From the NCBI GenBank assembly GCA_014825775.1, contig MVAQ01000048.1, forward strand, positions 47,235 to 111,234: a DNA stretch of 64,000 bases, given 5' to 3'. Positions 34,500-51,800 of the stretch are shown one piece after another. The DNA is from Krasilnikovozyma curviuscula. Lineage: Eukaryota > Basidiomycota > Tremellomycetes > Cystofilobasidiales > Mrakiaceae. Under the pieces are notes generated by a model. The model ran no database searches. It saw only the letters and a program-made list of their open reading frames with translations, and was not told the DNA's origin. Both the position numbers and the translations under genes were made by a program. Position 1 is the first letter of the stretch. Each line of letters begins with the position of its first letter.

Positions 34500-37400
34500 A
34501 TGGCTCCAGCACCTCAGCTCAAAGCCGTGAGTAAATTTCCCTTCTGTTTTCTCCTGCTGCTTTCAGAAATTTACAGATGCTAACATGTTACTTTCTGAAT
34601 AATCCTGGATCACTCAGATTGTCAAATGTGAGTTGTTGATACTACTTTGACCGGTCGCACGACATCGTTTCGTTTTTCGCTGACACTTTTCGAGTACAGC
34701 TGTACTTTCTGGTGATAGCTTGGTCCTTCGCGGTCGACCAGGTCCACAGGGCCAACCACCTAAAGAAGTGAGAGACTCTGTGTTGAAAGGTCTACCACAG
34801 TTTAGATGAGAATCTTACCTTTTTTCTTGTACCTTCTGCAGCGCATTTTGCATCTTGCTGGAATCTCTGCAGTAGGTATTTTAGCTCTTGGAGTCTTCAG
34901 CAGTGGCCAAATGATCGGTACTTACACTTCTTGATCTGATTTGATGCTTACAGCCAAGAATGGGTTCTTCTCAACGAGAAGATGAAGTGAGCGAGCTGTT
35001 CTGCTCCTCCGCCTTCAACGAAACTAACCTTGTTTCGTTCGGTGGTGCTTTTTCACCAGGCTCATGCTTTCCCAGCCAGAGAATTCCTCAGAACCCTATT
35101 AGTCAACAAAGAAGTCACTTTTAGCGTCTCGCATACATCACCAGCGTCAAAGCCAAACATTAACTCAGGTGACTACAACGTACGTTCAGCAGTCTGAAAC
35201 ACTGGAGGGGTATATTGACGCTGATTCGCCAAAAATTGCCATTTTTCTTTCTTTTCATTTTCATAGGAGTCAATCCGGGAGTACGGCATTGCTACTGTGG
35301 TTACTCAACCTGTGAGTTTCGCCTTTGCCTTGCTTCTGTTTTCATCGCATTTTGTTCTTTAACAGTCGCTCTGATACTCGGTATTCCATTCAATATATAG
35401 GGTTCTGCTCCAGTCGATATTGCGGGCTTGGTCGTGTCGTTAGGGTGGGCGAAGGTCCGTGAAACTGGGACTGTAAGTGACCTCTCCCAACAGTCCATCA
35501 GGTATTTTCTTAATTGTTTTTTTTCTTTTCCTATTTTGCCCTGCCATAGTTTCAGGAAGATTCTGAAGAAGCCAAGCGTAGAGATTTCTTGCGTGAACAA
35601 GAAGCTGAAGCTAAAAGAGAAGGCAAAGGTCAATGGGTTGGCCCCGAGGGCCAACGAACCGTCAGCTTCTTTATGTCAGACTCTCAAGCCTTCCTTCAGG
35701 ATTGGAAAGGTCAATCTATCGATGCTATTGTCGAGAGTGTGAGAGATGGATCCACCATCAGAGTTAGATTGTTGCTAAGCTCCATGCAGCATCAGTTCAT
35801 CAACCTCGTTAGTCATCTTGTGCTTGAGTTGACTTGATGGAGATCTAGCGCCTAATTTGACATTTGGGTTGCCGAACGAATAGTCTCTCGCTGGTATCAA
35901 AGCGCCTCGCTCTGCGTCTGGACACAGCGAAGGCGAAGCTTGGTCTGAAGAGGTAAACAAAATTTGCAACAGCTGCTTGGGTTAGACGAGGACGCATGCA
36001 CTGATTTTCTTTTTTTACATACAGAGCAAATACTTCGTCGAATCTCGTCTTCTCCATAGATCCATCAAAGTTATTCTTCTCTCAGCCCCAGCTTCCATTG
36101 GTGCGTCACCTTTGGCGTCACCGGCTACCCTGGGCAACGGGAGCATCCTTCCACCACCAGCTACAACTGGAGCTTCGATGTTCATTGGTCTTGCCCTTCA
36201 TCCTGCTGGTGATATCTCCCAGCACATCGTAGGCTCCGGTTTGGCTAAAGTTCTCGACTGGCATGCCGGATTCTTGTCATCTTTCCCAGGAAGCTTGGAC
36301 AGGCTGAGAGCTGCTGAGAAGAGCGCCAAAGAGAAGAAACTTGGTATCTGGGAAAACTTTGAACCACCAACCTCTCAAGCTCGATCCTCAAATGGCAATG
36401 GTAACCCCAACGGCTCCTCCGCTGTTCAAGAAGCTCCAAAGCAATTCGAAGGAACCGTCACTAGGGTGTGGGGTGCTGATTCGATGTCAGTTCTTGACAC
36501 TAATGGTAGAGAACGTAGAATCCAGCTGTCGTCTGTCCGTGGACCAAGGCCGTCCGACGAGAAGCAGGCGTACTGGGCAAACGAAGCCAAAGAGTGAGTG
36601 TTTTTGTATTCTCGAACGCTATTATCAGGCTTTCTAATTTTGACTTCGGTCTAATTTCAGATTTTTGCGTAAAAAGCTCGTAGGAAAACTTGTCCAAGTT
36701 ACTGTTGACTATGTAAAGCCGAAGGAAGGCGAATTTGACGAGAGAACCTGTGTCACCGTTCGATTCGGAGGAGCTCACTCGTACGCTGAATCCCTTGGAT
36801 CTTCCTTCCGTTTTTAGCTAAAGAAAATTCTTTCTTTTTACAGCAACGTAGCGGAGCTATTGATTGAAAAAGGCTTCGCATCCGTCCTTCGTCACCGAAG
36901 AGATGACGAAGATCGCTCTCCAGACATGGAGAAACTTGTCATCGCTGAACAGACTGCCATCGCTGCCCAACGAGGTATTCACTCTGCCAAAGAAATGTCG
37001 TTACCAAAGATCGTCGACGCTTCTGAATCAGGTGCCAAGGCCTCGTCTTTCTTGCCATTCTTCAAGCGTGCTGGTAAAATGTCGGCAACTGTCGAATTTG
37101 TCGCTGCTGGGTCTAGGTTCAAGGTCTACATCCCAAAAGAATCAAAGAAGCTCACTTTTGTCCTGGCTGGTATTCGTGAGCTTACCTTCCGCACCGCCCA
37201 CTTCACTTCGACAATATTACTGACACATACTGTATCTTGTCTTGTTTGTTTCAGGCGCTCCGCGTACTGCTAGAAATGCATCTGAAAAGCCGGAGCCGTA
37301 TGGACCAGAAGCTCTTGCGTTCTCAAACTCTCACTTCATGCAAAGGGATGTCGAGATTGAGTTTGAGACTGTCGATAAATCTGGTGGTTTCATCGGAACA

Positions 37401-38625
37401 ATGTACGCCAACAAGACTGAAAATGTTGCTGTCGCACTTGTCAGAGCTGGTCTCGCCTCAGTTCACGCTTTCTCTGCCGAGGGACTTCCATACGCCAGGT
37501 TGCTGTTTGCTGCCGAAGAGGAAGCCAAGAAGAACAAAGCCAATGTAAGCTCACCTCCTTGCAATTGATTGGCATGTCGACTCGATACTGATCACACCTT
37601 TCCTCGCGCAGATCTGGTCTCAGTACGACGCTGAAGCGGAAGCTGCTACCGCTGCTGCTGCTGCCCTCTCTTTATCCCCAATAGCCCTTCCCCTCTCATA
37701 CATCGACATTGTTATCTCTTGTGTTCGAACAGAACCCCCTTTCAGTTTCTCTGTGCAGGTACTCGGCAGCAACGGTGGTGCACCGCTGGAGAAGTTGATG
37801 CTAGAGTTCACTGCATTCCACCGCACTGCATCATCTACACCTGGTTTTGCTCCTAAAATGGGCGATTTGGTGTCTGCCAAGGTATTTTTATTTTATTCTT
37901 ATTTTAAATTTTTTCTGGGCCTAACGTTGTTCTCCTCCAAAGTTCAGTGAAGACGACCGTTGGTACAGAGCCAAGATCAGGCGTTCCAGCCAAGCTAAAA
38001 AGGAAGCCGAGGTCGTATTTATCGATTAGTAGGCTCAATTTCTTCCAACTGAAAGAACCTGAGAAATGAGATTCTAACCATGTCGTCTTGCAATGTTTCT
38101 ACAGCGGTAATGTTGAAGTTGTTCCTTTCATAAAGATGCGACCGCTTGATCCGAAATTCAGGACACTTCCACCTCAAGCACAAGAAGCCCGCCTGAGTTT
38201 CACAAAGCTTGTTCAGCCAGGAACAGAATATTCTGATGATTCACTGAACAGGTTCAGACAGCTTTGTGAGGGAAGAAGGTTAATGTGAGCATCAGCTTCC
38301 TTTCTTGCTTTCCAAGCTTCATTCTCTGATGAGGTCATAATGCTGATTTATTTTACTGTGCTGCAGCGCCAACATTGACTTCAAAGACGCCTCAATGCTG
38401 CACTTGCGGCTCCTTGACCCAGAGGATCCAAGAACTTCCACCGACCCTGTTGCCTGCCTCAATGCCGACCTGATAAGAGAAGGTTTGGCATCCATCGACT
38501 CCACATGCCCCTACCTGCGCCTCAAAGAATATGCTGCACTCGTTCGCTCATTGGAAGAGTCTTTGACTCTTGCCAAGCGTGAGAGACTCGGACAGTTCGA
38601 GTTTGGTGATGTGTCCGAAGATTAA
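34500..38625 (+). CDS. SND1: Tudor-SN (staphylococcal nuclease-like domains plus Tudor)
   Basis: RNA-binding multidomain protein of ribonucleoprotein granules, with roles in RNA processing in other eukaryotes. Four consecutive SN-like OB folds can be followed by their repeated signatures: [12 protein letters not shown] with [27 protein letters not shown] with [23 protein letters not shown] with [12 protein letters not shown]; and [18 protein letters not shown] with VLAGIRAPRTA. The C-terminal Tudor domain ([31 protein letters not shown]) sits inside a fifth partial SN fold, as in other Tudor-SN proteins ([17 protein letters not shown] near the end). About a dozen exons, with small ones at the start (MAPAPQLKA, then IVK). 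The end is GDVSED at 38625. RecQ follows 226 bp downstream on the same strand. Confidence 0.95.
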
Positions 38626-38851
38626 TTGTAGGGGCAATAATAACCCCTTGATCTGAGGGTTAAAACCAATAAAATGTATATTAGTTCAAAAATTCTCCAG
38701 CTCCATGAGAAAGCATTCGCGCCTGTTGCTGAAAGGCCGCCGCGCCCTTCGACAACACCCACTCGACAGCAAGTCCCTCTTTTCGCGCTGCAGACCTTCA
38801 GAGAAACCACCTTGGAATGAGTTTCAAAACCTGTTGGGGATATAGCTAACC

Positions 38852-42698
<3,847 letters not shown>

Positions 42699-42976
42699 TC
42701 GGTTAAATATATCGAATCAATCCACACTAGAATCATATTACTTTCTTAAGTCAACATGAGCTCCACTCAAGCGATACCCCTTGCATCGATACCATATTTA
42801 CTCCGTTTGTCTTGACTCATTCTGGTGTCCAAGCATTCGACACAGTACTCAATTGAACCGAAAGAGGTACACTTGCGATAGAAGCGTACACAAAAATGGA
42901 ATCCATCACGGACACATTGAAGGAAAGGTGCACTCTAAAAGATCACAGAAAACAAAGTCCACGTTCGCCCCACTTC

Positions 42977-44971
42977 TTACATGACAATCCTTGGCTCAGT
43001 AATGCTAGCAGAGATACTCTTGTGGGGCAGGACAGAAGCACCGTTCACAAACAGCTCGTCTTTAATAGCAACGTCATCACCCAAAACCTAATAAGTGGAG
43101 AAGGAAATCAGTGAAAATGCAGCATGAAGTGATACAGGTGGTGAGACCAACGGTAATGTTTTCCACTCGAGCCCATCGACCAACAGTAGAGTTCCATCCA
43201 ATGATAGAAGATTTGATCCAAGCCTACATGAAGATAGAAGCGAAGCGTTCAGTGCTTAAAATCCTGCGCACAGGAGCTTGAACTTCTACTCACGTGGTCC
43301 TTAACCTTAGCGTTAGACAAAACGACACATCTCTGGAGACGAACACCTGGTCCAATCTTGCAACCTGGTCCAATGGTCACGTTGGGTCCGATACTGTAAG
43401 GAATCAATTTCAGTATTTAGTGTGGAGACGACAGACGTGTAACTCACAGAGCGGTTGGGTCGACTGTAGCCGTAGGGTCGATCAAGACATTTCCACCAGA
43501 GATCCATGGAAGAGAGGGGTCGGTGAGGCTCTTGTCTTGGAGAGAGGTGAGGTGAGAAAGGTAGAGGCAAGTTCCTAGATGTGGCAAGAACAGAGGCACA
43601 ACATGAAGTAAGCAAAACGCTTCAGAACTGGAAACCTTTGTAAAAAAAAAAATTGTATGTTACCGGTCAAGAAATCCTTTGGCTGTCCAATATCCATCCA
43701 AAATCCCTGAAGGTCGTAAGCGTGCAACTGGTGCTCAGCAGCCATGTGTGGGAAGACATCCTTTTCAATGGAAGTTGGCTCCAGCTGTAACAAGGTAAAC
43801 GAATCCCTCAGAATAGAGCCCACTAATACTGAGTCGTGAGAGAGTAATCATACCTTGATTCTGTTCAGGACGGCTGGGTTGAAGATGTAGATACCGGCGT
43901 TAATTCTGTTGCCGACGAATTCAACTGGCTTCTCTACGAATCTATCAATGACGGAAGAGTTTGGCTTTTGAACAACAACGCCGTACGCTACATGGATCGT
44001 TAGAGATCAAGGGGTCAGAATTTCTGCCACGAGATGTCGCGAGGAGATGAAATTAGTTCGGTTACCTGATGGCTCAGCAACCTTGGTGACCATGATGGAT
44101 CCCTCACCACCGTGAGCAATGTGGAAATCACTTTTTGAGACACAGAGATATGAGGACAGGTAGCCACAGTGAGCTGCAATAGGAAGGCGATGACTTACCG
44201 GAATTCTTCGAAGGGGTATGTGCAGGTAACGTCAGAGTTAAGAACGAAGAATGGGGAATCATCCTTGGTGAGGATCTCTCTGGCAAGAGCAAGAGGTCCA
44301 GCTGTAATGACAGGATTTGCTAGCATGAGCCTCCTGTTTCTGTTTGGGCGGAGTGAAAGCAGGCAAAAACGCACCAGTTCCCAGAGGCTCAGTCTCGACG
44401 GAAAAATGAATCTTGATACCGTACTGCTCCTCAGTTTCCTTCAACATGGCAACCATAACCTCTGGTCTGTAGTTGACAGCTAACACGACGTCTGTGACAC
44501 CAGCTTTGACTAAGGCTTCAATTTGGTGCAGAATCATGGCTTTGTTGGCGAACTCGACGAGAGGTTTTGGCAATGTCAAGGTGCTAATCGAGAGTAAATA
44601 TAAGAAACACGCCCCCAAGGCAAGCAATACGAGATAGATAGCTTACAGTGGTCTCAATCTGGTACCAAAACCTAGGGTTTGAAGACAGAATCAGCATATC
44701 CGCACTTCTCAGGCTAGTAGTCAAGGGAAGAGACTCACCACCAACGAGAATCAAAGCCTGTACAGCATCGACAATGTAAACATATTTCAATGCAAGACAA
44801 GACAAAGTGTGATAGAAGAGGAAGCGACAGAATATCGCGGGAAGGAGCCAAAAGTTTGACCGAATATGGATTCGAGACGCGATGCAAAGGGCGAGGAAAG
44901 ACGGAGGAAAAGGGGAGCTTTCGTCAGACTAGCAGGTAAACAACAGGTTGAGAGTATACACAGACCTTCAT
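42977..44971 (-). CDS. MPG1: Mannose-1-phosphate guanylyltransferase (GDP-mannose pyrophosphorylase)
   Basis: Makes GDP-mannose from GTP and mannose-1-phosphate for glycosylation, cell wall and capsule-type mannans. The nucleotidyltransferase signature [17 protein letters not shown] is rebuilt over four exons: 6 nt (MK, ending 44966), 19 nt (44739-44757), 25 nt, then the main body. Further motifs: [67 protein letters not shown] and [20 protein letters not shown]. The C-terminal left-handed beta-helix shows hexapeptide repeats ([31 protein letters not shown]). It ends ITEPRIVM at 42977, the usual length and ending for this enzyme. Intron 1 is 208 nt, far above the window norm. Confidence 0.95.
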
Positions 44972-45267
44972 GATGAGATATGAGAGATGTTTGGGGTAGG
45001 TTTTGGGAGGGGTTGAACGTTCGATGCGAACAAGATTTCGAGATCGAGCAGAGCGTTCCGTTTTTGGTTGCTGGCAAAATAGGGCGGAACGTGGGCTACG
45101 ATGAAACAACGCGCAACTTTCGATCTCGTAGCAATGAATATGTGGTCATATAGCAGTCAAAGGTATAGGAAGTGGGTAAGGTATACTGAAGATGTCGAAA
45201 AAGAAATATACACAAGAAGTAAAATCTGACGGAACTTTGGCGCGACGCAGCTGGTCACTTCTCAATC

Positions 45268-48200
45268 TCAATCAGAATCATCAATGACCTCTACAGCATT
45301 ATTATTGATCTGAAAATGATAAATCGAAATAGAGAAAATCAGCTGCAAAGTTCAAGGATTATAATGAGGGTTCGACCCACCTTTTTACTCGCTCTGGCGG
45401 TTCGAGCTGGAGGTGCGAAGCTTCAGACAAGTGGCAGGTCAGATTTGTAACTGATGTGTTTCGAAAGAAAATCAAGAGCCCACCTGAGTTTAGGTTGAGT
45501 AGTGGTCAATTTCTTCGCTGGCGCCCTGGTAGCTATTGCCCTTTTTCTGGGACAAAAAATCAAGAACGAGTTTAGCAAAGGCATGAGAACCAAAGACAAC
45601 AGAGATGACTGAAGGACTCACGCAGCTGGTGCATCACGTGCCTTTTTGGCAGTAACTACATTCTCGAGAGACTCATTATCATCATCGTTGTCATCATCGT
45701 CGTCCTCCTCCTCATCGTCATCTTCGTCATCAAACTGGATCAAAACAAGCCCAATGTCAGTCCCGATGCGGCCCATCAACTAGTCATGACGTTATAAAAC
45801 CAACCAATGGCTGTTTCCTGCTTCTAGAGCTACTGGCGGCAGGTTTCTTGGTTGTAGCTGCTGCTACTTTTTTCTTCCTTGCGGCAGGGGCTTCATCTTC
45901 CTCCTCGTCCATATCATCATAGCGGTCCGAATGGGCAAAAGAATCAACGCTCATAGCATCATCATCAATCTTGACCTGGAAGAGAAACAAGATCGCACAA
46001 GAAGGCTTGGTTAGCTTGAACCGAAGAGTCAAAACCTTTTGATTGTCTTACTGTGCCTTTTCCCTTTGCCTTTCCACTGCTTCCTTCGCCACCACCTCCA
46101 TTTCCTTCAAACTCTTTGATAAGCTTGTCCTTTTGCGCAATGACCTAGAAGGCGAACGAGGTGTGTAAGCACCAGCTGTCGAGTGAGATATCAGTGCCAC
46201 GTACTTGATCATTGATCGTCTCTTCATCAACTTTCTCAGTTTGTAGTCCGGAGTTAGCGAAGGTGAGAGTTCTCTCAACGAACCTTGATAGATGCAAGCG
46301 CAAGGAAGTAAGTCGCTCTGTCCAAACTAGTCGCCGGAAGGGAACTCACTCCTTGATGGCGCTTTTGTTGTCTTTCAAGATGCTGTTGTCAACCGCATCT
46401 TCTAAACCCTGTTCGGGAAGCACCTGTAAAGATTGTGCTTGAAGATATTCTTTGACCAATTTCTGCATTTCGACTTTGTTGACTTTCATTCCATGTGGGC
46501 CTTCCATAGAGAGCTCTTCCAAAAGGGGCTGATCCATCGAAACTTTGCTTTCTGTGTAAATGAAGATAGAGAAGTGTGTCAGTCAACGCGCAGGAGCGAA
46601 ATTGAAGTCGAGGGGAGACACGCCGCTCATTTACTTTTCTCGGCAACTTTTTTGCGTCGGTAAAAGTGAAGAATGTCTCTGGGATTAGCAATCCTGTCCG
46701 CAAAGTCCTGACCGAAACGGGCAGAGTTCGTCAAGTCATTGGCGCCTGTTGTTTCGACCTGAAGGATATTTGGTTGAAAATGAGACAGAATCGAAAAGGG
46801 ACAGAACGACGCTGTATCATACCTTAAGACGGATCAACGGCTTAGGTCTTGATTTAATATTGGCACCAGGGTTATTTTCTAACCATTGTTCATGAGCCCT
46901 CTTCAGTAGCCCCTCAACCTGAACCATACAAAGCACCAGCGTTAGCAACGAGGCACGAAATACATCAGCGCAAACCTACTCTAGTTCTCAGGTATTTGGT
47001 GATAGAGAGCTTTTGACTGAGATCCAGCTTGGAGAGGTCACCTTCTTCATCTGCTGCCTCTTCAAGACAAATTTCATCGAGGACAAAAGGTCTCACGGTT
47101 TTGAGGGGAATAGGATTTATTTGGAAGTTTTTCCCTTGAATGAGAAGGACTGCGACGTGTCTGTCAATAGAAGGAAGTAATGAAGTATAGGGGTAAGCGT
47201 AATATGGTTTAGTCGCGGATACATTTTCTGCTCACTTCTGTTTTGATTCACCTTCAGCCAAACTAGTTGCGACACTGCTACCAGGTTGAGTGACGTAGTA
47301 GTTTTTACCTGGAATTTTCTCAGGCTCAATTCGGCAGTCGTGTTCATGGCCCCAGACAACCAAATCAATGGAGTCGTCGAACATGTTCTCAGGAACGAAA
47401 ATTTGAGGTCCATGCTTGACTCTGCGTACCCGAAGGGATCGTCAGCTCTTACAAAACAGGCCACGTTGGAAAGATATTTGCGGACCTATTCTGGTGAATC
47501 AACAGCATGTTAAACCATTCATCTTTATTCTCGAGTGGTCTGAACATCTTGACTCTGTTGGATCGCAACTCGAAGTGCATTCTCTGATCTTTGACATTTC
47601 CAATTCCAAACATTGCCAGCTTGGTATCACCTTTTTGTAAGAGGACTGGTTTGACTTTGATTCCCCTGTCTGCTGCGTCGGCGGCTTCTTCTTCTGGTGG
47701 AAGGTCGACTTTTCCAAAGTAGTTCAAGACCCCGGAAGCGGCGAGAAGATCAAGCGCCGACAGTGCACCTTCCTAAAAGATACAGAAAAAGAAACAAGAG
47801 ATCAGGAAATGCTTAACGCACGAGAGAGATAACTAACTGGTCCAGAGCCTTGAGGGTCGTCATGGTTGCCATGAATTGAGAAAGCAGGGATTGAGATATT
47901 CAAGTTAGGATCTTCATAATTAATAGAAGGAAAGCTAGTGGAGTTGAACACGGAAGTAAGGGCTACACCGCAGGGCGATTCAGTCACCAAGTGAACTTAC
48001 GCACCTGAAACCTTCTTGGGCACCTTCATCGGGATCAGAAAGAAGTTCAATCTGAATTGGTTTATCGCCTTGAGTGTACTCTCTGAGCAATGAAATCACT
48101 TTGTGCAAACAACTCCGAGATGGTTTGTTCTCATGGCTGGTAGCGCGACCGATGTGAAAGCTGATCAGCGAGATAATTTAATTAGGTTTGAGCTCAGGAC

Positions 48201-48654
48201 ATATGCTTACAAAAGATCACCAGCCAGTAGTAGGAAATCAACCTGTTGCACGGCACGAACAGCTGTTCAGTAAGACTCCCGTCACCGTTCCCAAACTTCA
48301 ACTCACGTCATGTTCTCGAGCGAGCTCCAAGATTTCTCTAAATGTGTCAAACGAATCTTGACCTCGAACGGGATCGTTCTCCAAAAATCCAACATGGTTA
48401 TCGGTAGCTAGCAGGATCTTGACGCAGCTAGAAGGAAAGAAGGGGCCGATAAGTCAAGTGAGTGTTCTACTGTATGGACAAGACCACACTCACTTGGCCG
48501 CATCTGCAGTGACACAGCAGCAAATCACTTTAGCAGCTTATTCTCATCAAACTCTCAATGAGCTCTCACCTTGATCGTCGATCCTAGGCGCTTTACCTCT
48601 GTAAAGCGATTGGGATGAGGGAATTCCGTCAGAGAACCGTGGTTGGAACAACAT
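45268..48654 (-). CDS. MRE11: Double-strand break repair nuclease Mre11
   Basis: Nuclease core of the Mre11-Rad50-Nbs1 complex. Phosphoesterase motifs in order: [15 protein letters not shown] (I), [16 protein letters not shown] (II), [15 protein letters not shown] (III), [11 protein letters not shown], and [15 protein letters not shown] (late His motifs). Then [20 protein letters not shown] and the capping/DNA-binding region ([19 protein letters not shown]-like [33 protein letters not shown]). The C-terminus is a long low-complexity tail of alternating acidic ([18 protein letters not shown]) and basic stretches ([15 protein letters not shown]), ending VEVIDDSD. About 16 exons. The ATG at 48654 starts [20 protein letters not shown] and a 10-nt micro-exon (48494-48503) links DQ-DAAN to CVKIL. 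Confidence 0.94.
48494..48503 (-). other. 10-nt micro-exon of MRE11
   Basis: Bases ATGCGGCCAA on the minus strand lie between CTGCAG and GTGAGT. Including them keeps the frame across GAT CAA G / AT GCG GCC AA / C TGC GTC and restores the residues DAANC just before the first phosphoesterase motif. Confidence 0.7.
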
Positions 48655-48898
48655 AAACCTCTGCTAGGGCTCACTCATCTTGGTCAAGATCTTCGACTTC
48701 ATCGTACATGGCTGCAACATCCTTCGAAGCAGGCATATTTGCTTAATATTTTTGACAGTGGATGTCAGGGTCAAGGAAAGTTGATCGCGAGGTTGGATTT
48801 CGGGAAGTTTCGACGATCAAAATCATATTTTCAATACTTCAAGCTCCATTTCAGTATCAATCTGTATCATTTAGTCTGGTGTAGTTCCACTTTCGAGG

Positions 48899-51800
48899 AT
48901 GGCTTTCGAGCTGCCCACTCACCTGCTACCTGCAACACCCCCTGGCTTTTCGTACATCTCGAGCCTGCTTCAGCCTCTGACGGACTCCAAGAGCCCTCTC
49001 ACAGCAGAAACCATACGGTCATGGAGAAGAAGACTGGAGGCTGAAGAGTCTGGAGTGAAGGTCTGTTCAAACTGGCTTGGTTTGTGCTACTATTCAGCTG
49101 GTACTGACGCAAAATGACTTGGCTGTCTCTTCTCAACGCAGGCTCAGATAGACCACCTCATATCATTAGATCATGAAGGGTTCACTCTTCGACTACAAAC
49201 AGCTAAAGGTATTGACGAGAAGCTGGGTGTCCTCAGCTCAAGAGTGAAAGAACTTGACTCTGGAAGAGCTGACATTGAGGTGAGACGCAACAACCCTCGT
49301 TTGAAGCCGACTATCCAGTGTCTGATGTGCTGTGTTTTTAGGACTCTCTTCTTCCTACTCTTCAGGCGCATTCATCTCTCTTGGAGACGCGGTCTAACTT
49401 CAAAGTCCTCTCAAAATACTTAGCCAACGTACATTCGTTTCAAAACCTATCCCAACGAATCCTTTCCACTCGAGACAATCGCTTGGCTGAAACAGTTGAA
49501 TCCTTGGTAGAAATCAAAGGAATAAGCATCAGCAAAGGTTGGGCAGGTAGCAAAGAACTCGATAGCTTCGTGACTAGGGAATGGAACTTCATCTGTGAAA
49601 GGCTTGAAGGGATATTCAATCAAGTGGTGGAAGTGACAGCCCATGATGAGAAATTATGGGTCCTGGTGGAAATCTCAGAGCCAGAGGAAAGTAAGTAGTG
49701 GTACCTTGATTCATGTGTTTAAAGCTGCAGCTCATTCTCGTCATCAACAGTTCCGATACCGGTCTTGCTATCCAGCTTGCGGCAACTCTCTCTTCAAGCA
49801 GACCTACTGAAAAAGCTCTCTGCTAAGCTCATAAATTCTCTGTTTCTCCCAATCCTCTCCGCCCCCGAAAGTTCCAGTCGAATATCGCAATATCACAGCA
49901 TGAGCCAACGAAGAGGGAGCCTTAAGATCTGGCTAAATGGCACATCACCATTTTCTTCCACTCCATCTCCTGGAGAATCACAAAATGACGGCGACGGTGA
50001 CGAAGAAGACGATCTGAACTCCCAGACGCATCTCGAAACCATTGGCCGCATCACGAAGTTCATCTTGTCGCAGCTACCTTCCCTTAAACTAACGCTCATC
50101 CCCCAGCTTTTACACCTCGTCATCAATGAACACTTAGTTCCCACACTTCCATCACTGCCGCTGGAATTGGATGTCTACCTCTCCAGTCTTGCTCTGTGGG
50201 TCGAATGGGAAGGCAGTCTCAACATCAAAGAATCACCAATACTTGACTATCAGCTCTCACTCTCTGCTCGATGGGCGAGAAAATGGCGTTCTGAAACGCT
50301 AGAGAAGGTCAGGAGTGTTGTGGGGAAGGAGTCTGAGCGTGAAGGTGAAGGAGGTTGGGATAGCGTTGTCATCCTGAGCGAGCGTACTATCGGTGGAGAG
50401 GAGGAAGCTACGGAGCAACTCGCTCCATTTGAACCCTCGATACCCAGCAGCAATATCCAATCTGAGAAACATGATGGTGGAGATGATGATGATGGTTGGG
50501 GTTTCGACGACCCAATGTCTCAACCTCCAACAGTACCCATTCCTGAAACTCCGGCAGACGAGGATGGCTGGGGATTCGGGGACGATGATGAACCTTCTCT
50601 CATGTCTCCTGTGATGCCCTCTATAGTGAAGAGAGACTCTGTGGCTGGGGAAGGATGGGGTTTCGATGGTTCGGATGACGAGAAGCTGAAGGTCGAGAAA
50701 CCAGTCATTGTTCGAGAGGCCAAGAAGATTGGAAGGGGTCGCCTAGGTGGAATCAAGGAGAAATCGGTGGACCTAACGGTGTCAGGTCGGATCACCAGCC
50801 CCAGTCCTTCACCCGCGCCAGTCGTCTCTCCTACCAGCCCTTCAAATCCTCGTCAAGCCATGAAACTTGGTAAGAAGACGACTCAAACCAGCTTTTCATC
50901 TTCGGTCACCACTTCATCATCTGTGAACAGCATCAGTGACGTTCTTTCCACCGATTCTTCTCTTCCGCCACATCCACAACCACGCTGGAACGAAAAGCGG
51001 GTGATACAAGAGCAGTACGCTATTTCAAAACGCAGCAAACTTATTATCAGCACGGTGAAATGTATTTTGTCTGATGCTGCAGCACTGAGCTCTATCAAGT
51101 GAGATTCATGTCTGTTCGTTCTGCATTAGATGTTACTTTTTCTGACAAGCTTTGCGATAAATTCTAGATTTCCAGTTTCACCTAGTAATGCCATTTCTAC
51201 ATCACCGACGACAACCCTCCTTCAAACTATCCCTCAGGTTTTTTCTCTCTTCCGCGCTCTCCTTCCAGTTTCGCACTCCAAAGAACTGCAGGACGCTCCA
51301 GCTCTTGGGATGCAATTCGTCAACGACCTTTTCTGGCTGGCGGATGAGAACGAAAAGGTTGCGGCTGGGGTCGAAGACAAGACTATGTCTTGGGATTCAA
51401 AAGACACGAGTGTGTCGCTGAGGGCGTTGAGGGAGAGGTGGTGGCAGAAAATATTGGTCAGCAATGTTACTTTTCAATACCCGGCGAAGTCTCGCATTGC
51501 TGATTGTGCCTGTTTTTTCGGCTTTCAGTCCACTCAAAAAGCTGCAATGAAAGAGAATCTTGATGCTTTTGACGGTCTGCGAGCATCTGCGGACGACAAT
51601 CGTGTAAAACACAATGAGCAGTTAGCCAGAGACATGATTTACAAGATGGAGCTTCTAGGCCGTGTATGGAAGGTGAGTCGTCAAGTTCTTACTTCACTGG
51701 CCTCAGAAGCTAACCAGTTCATCCTTTATACAGCCCGTACTCCTTCCACGAGATGCCTTCTCTGCACTTGGCTCAATCCTCGACTACATTCTCCGGCAGA

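Noticed and set aside
45366..45380. GGGTTCGACCCA resembling a tRNA B box
   Set aside because: No A box or cloverleaf around it; it lies in an intron near the 3' end of MRE11.
45700..45960. GAT/GTC trinucleotide-rich tracts
   Set aside because: They encode the acidic tail of Mre11 and are not an independent repeat element.
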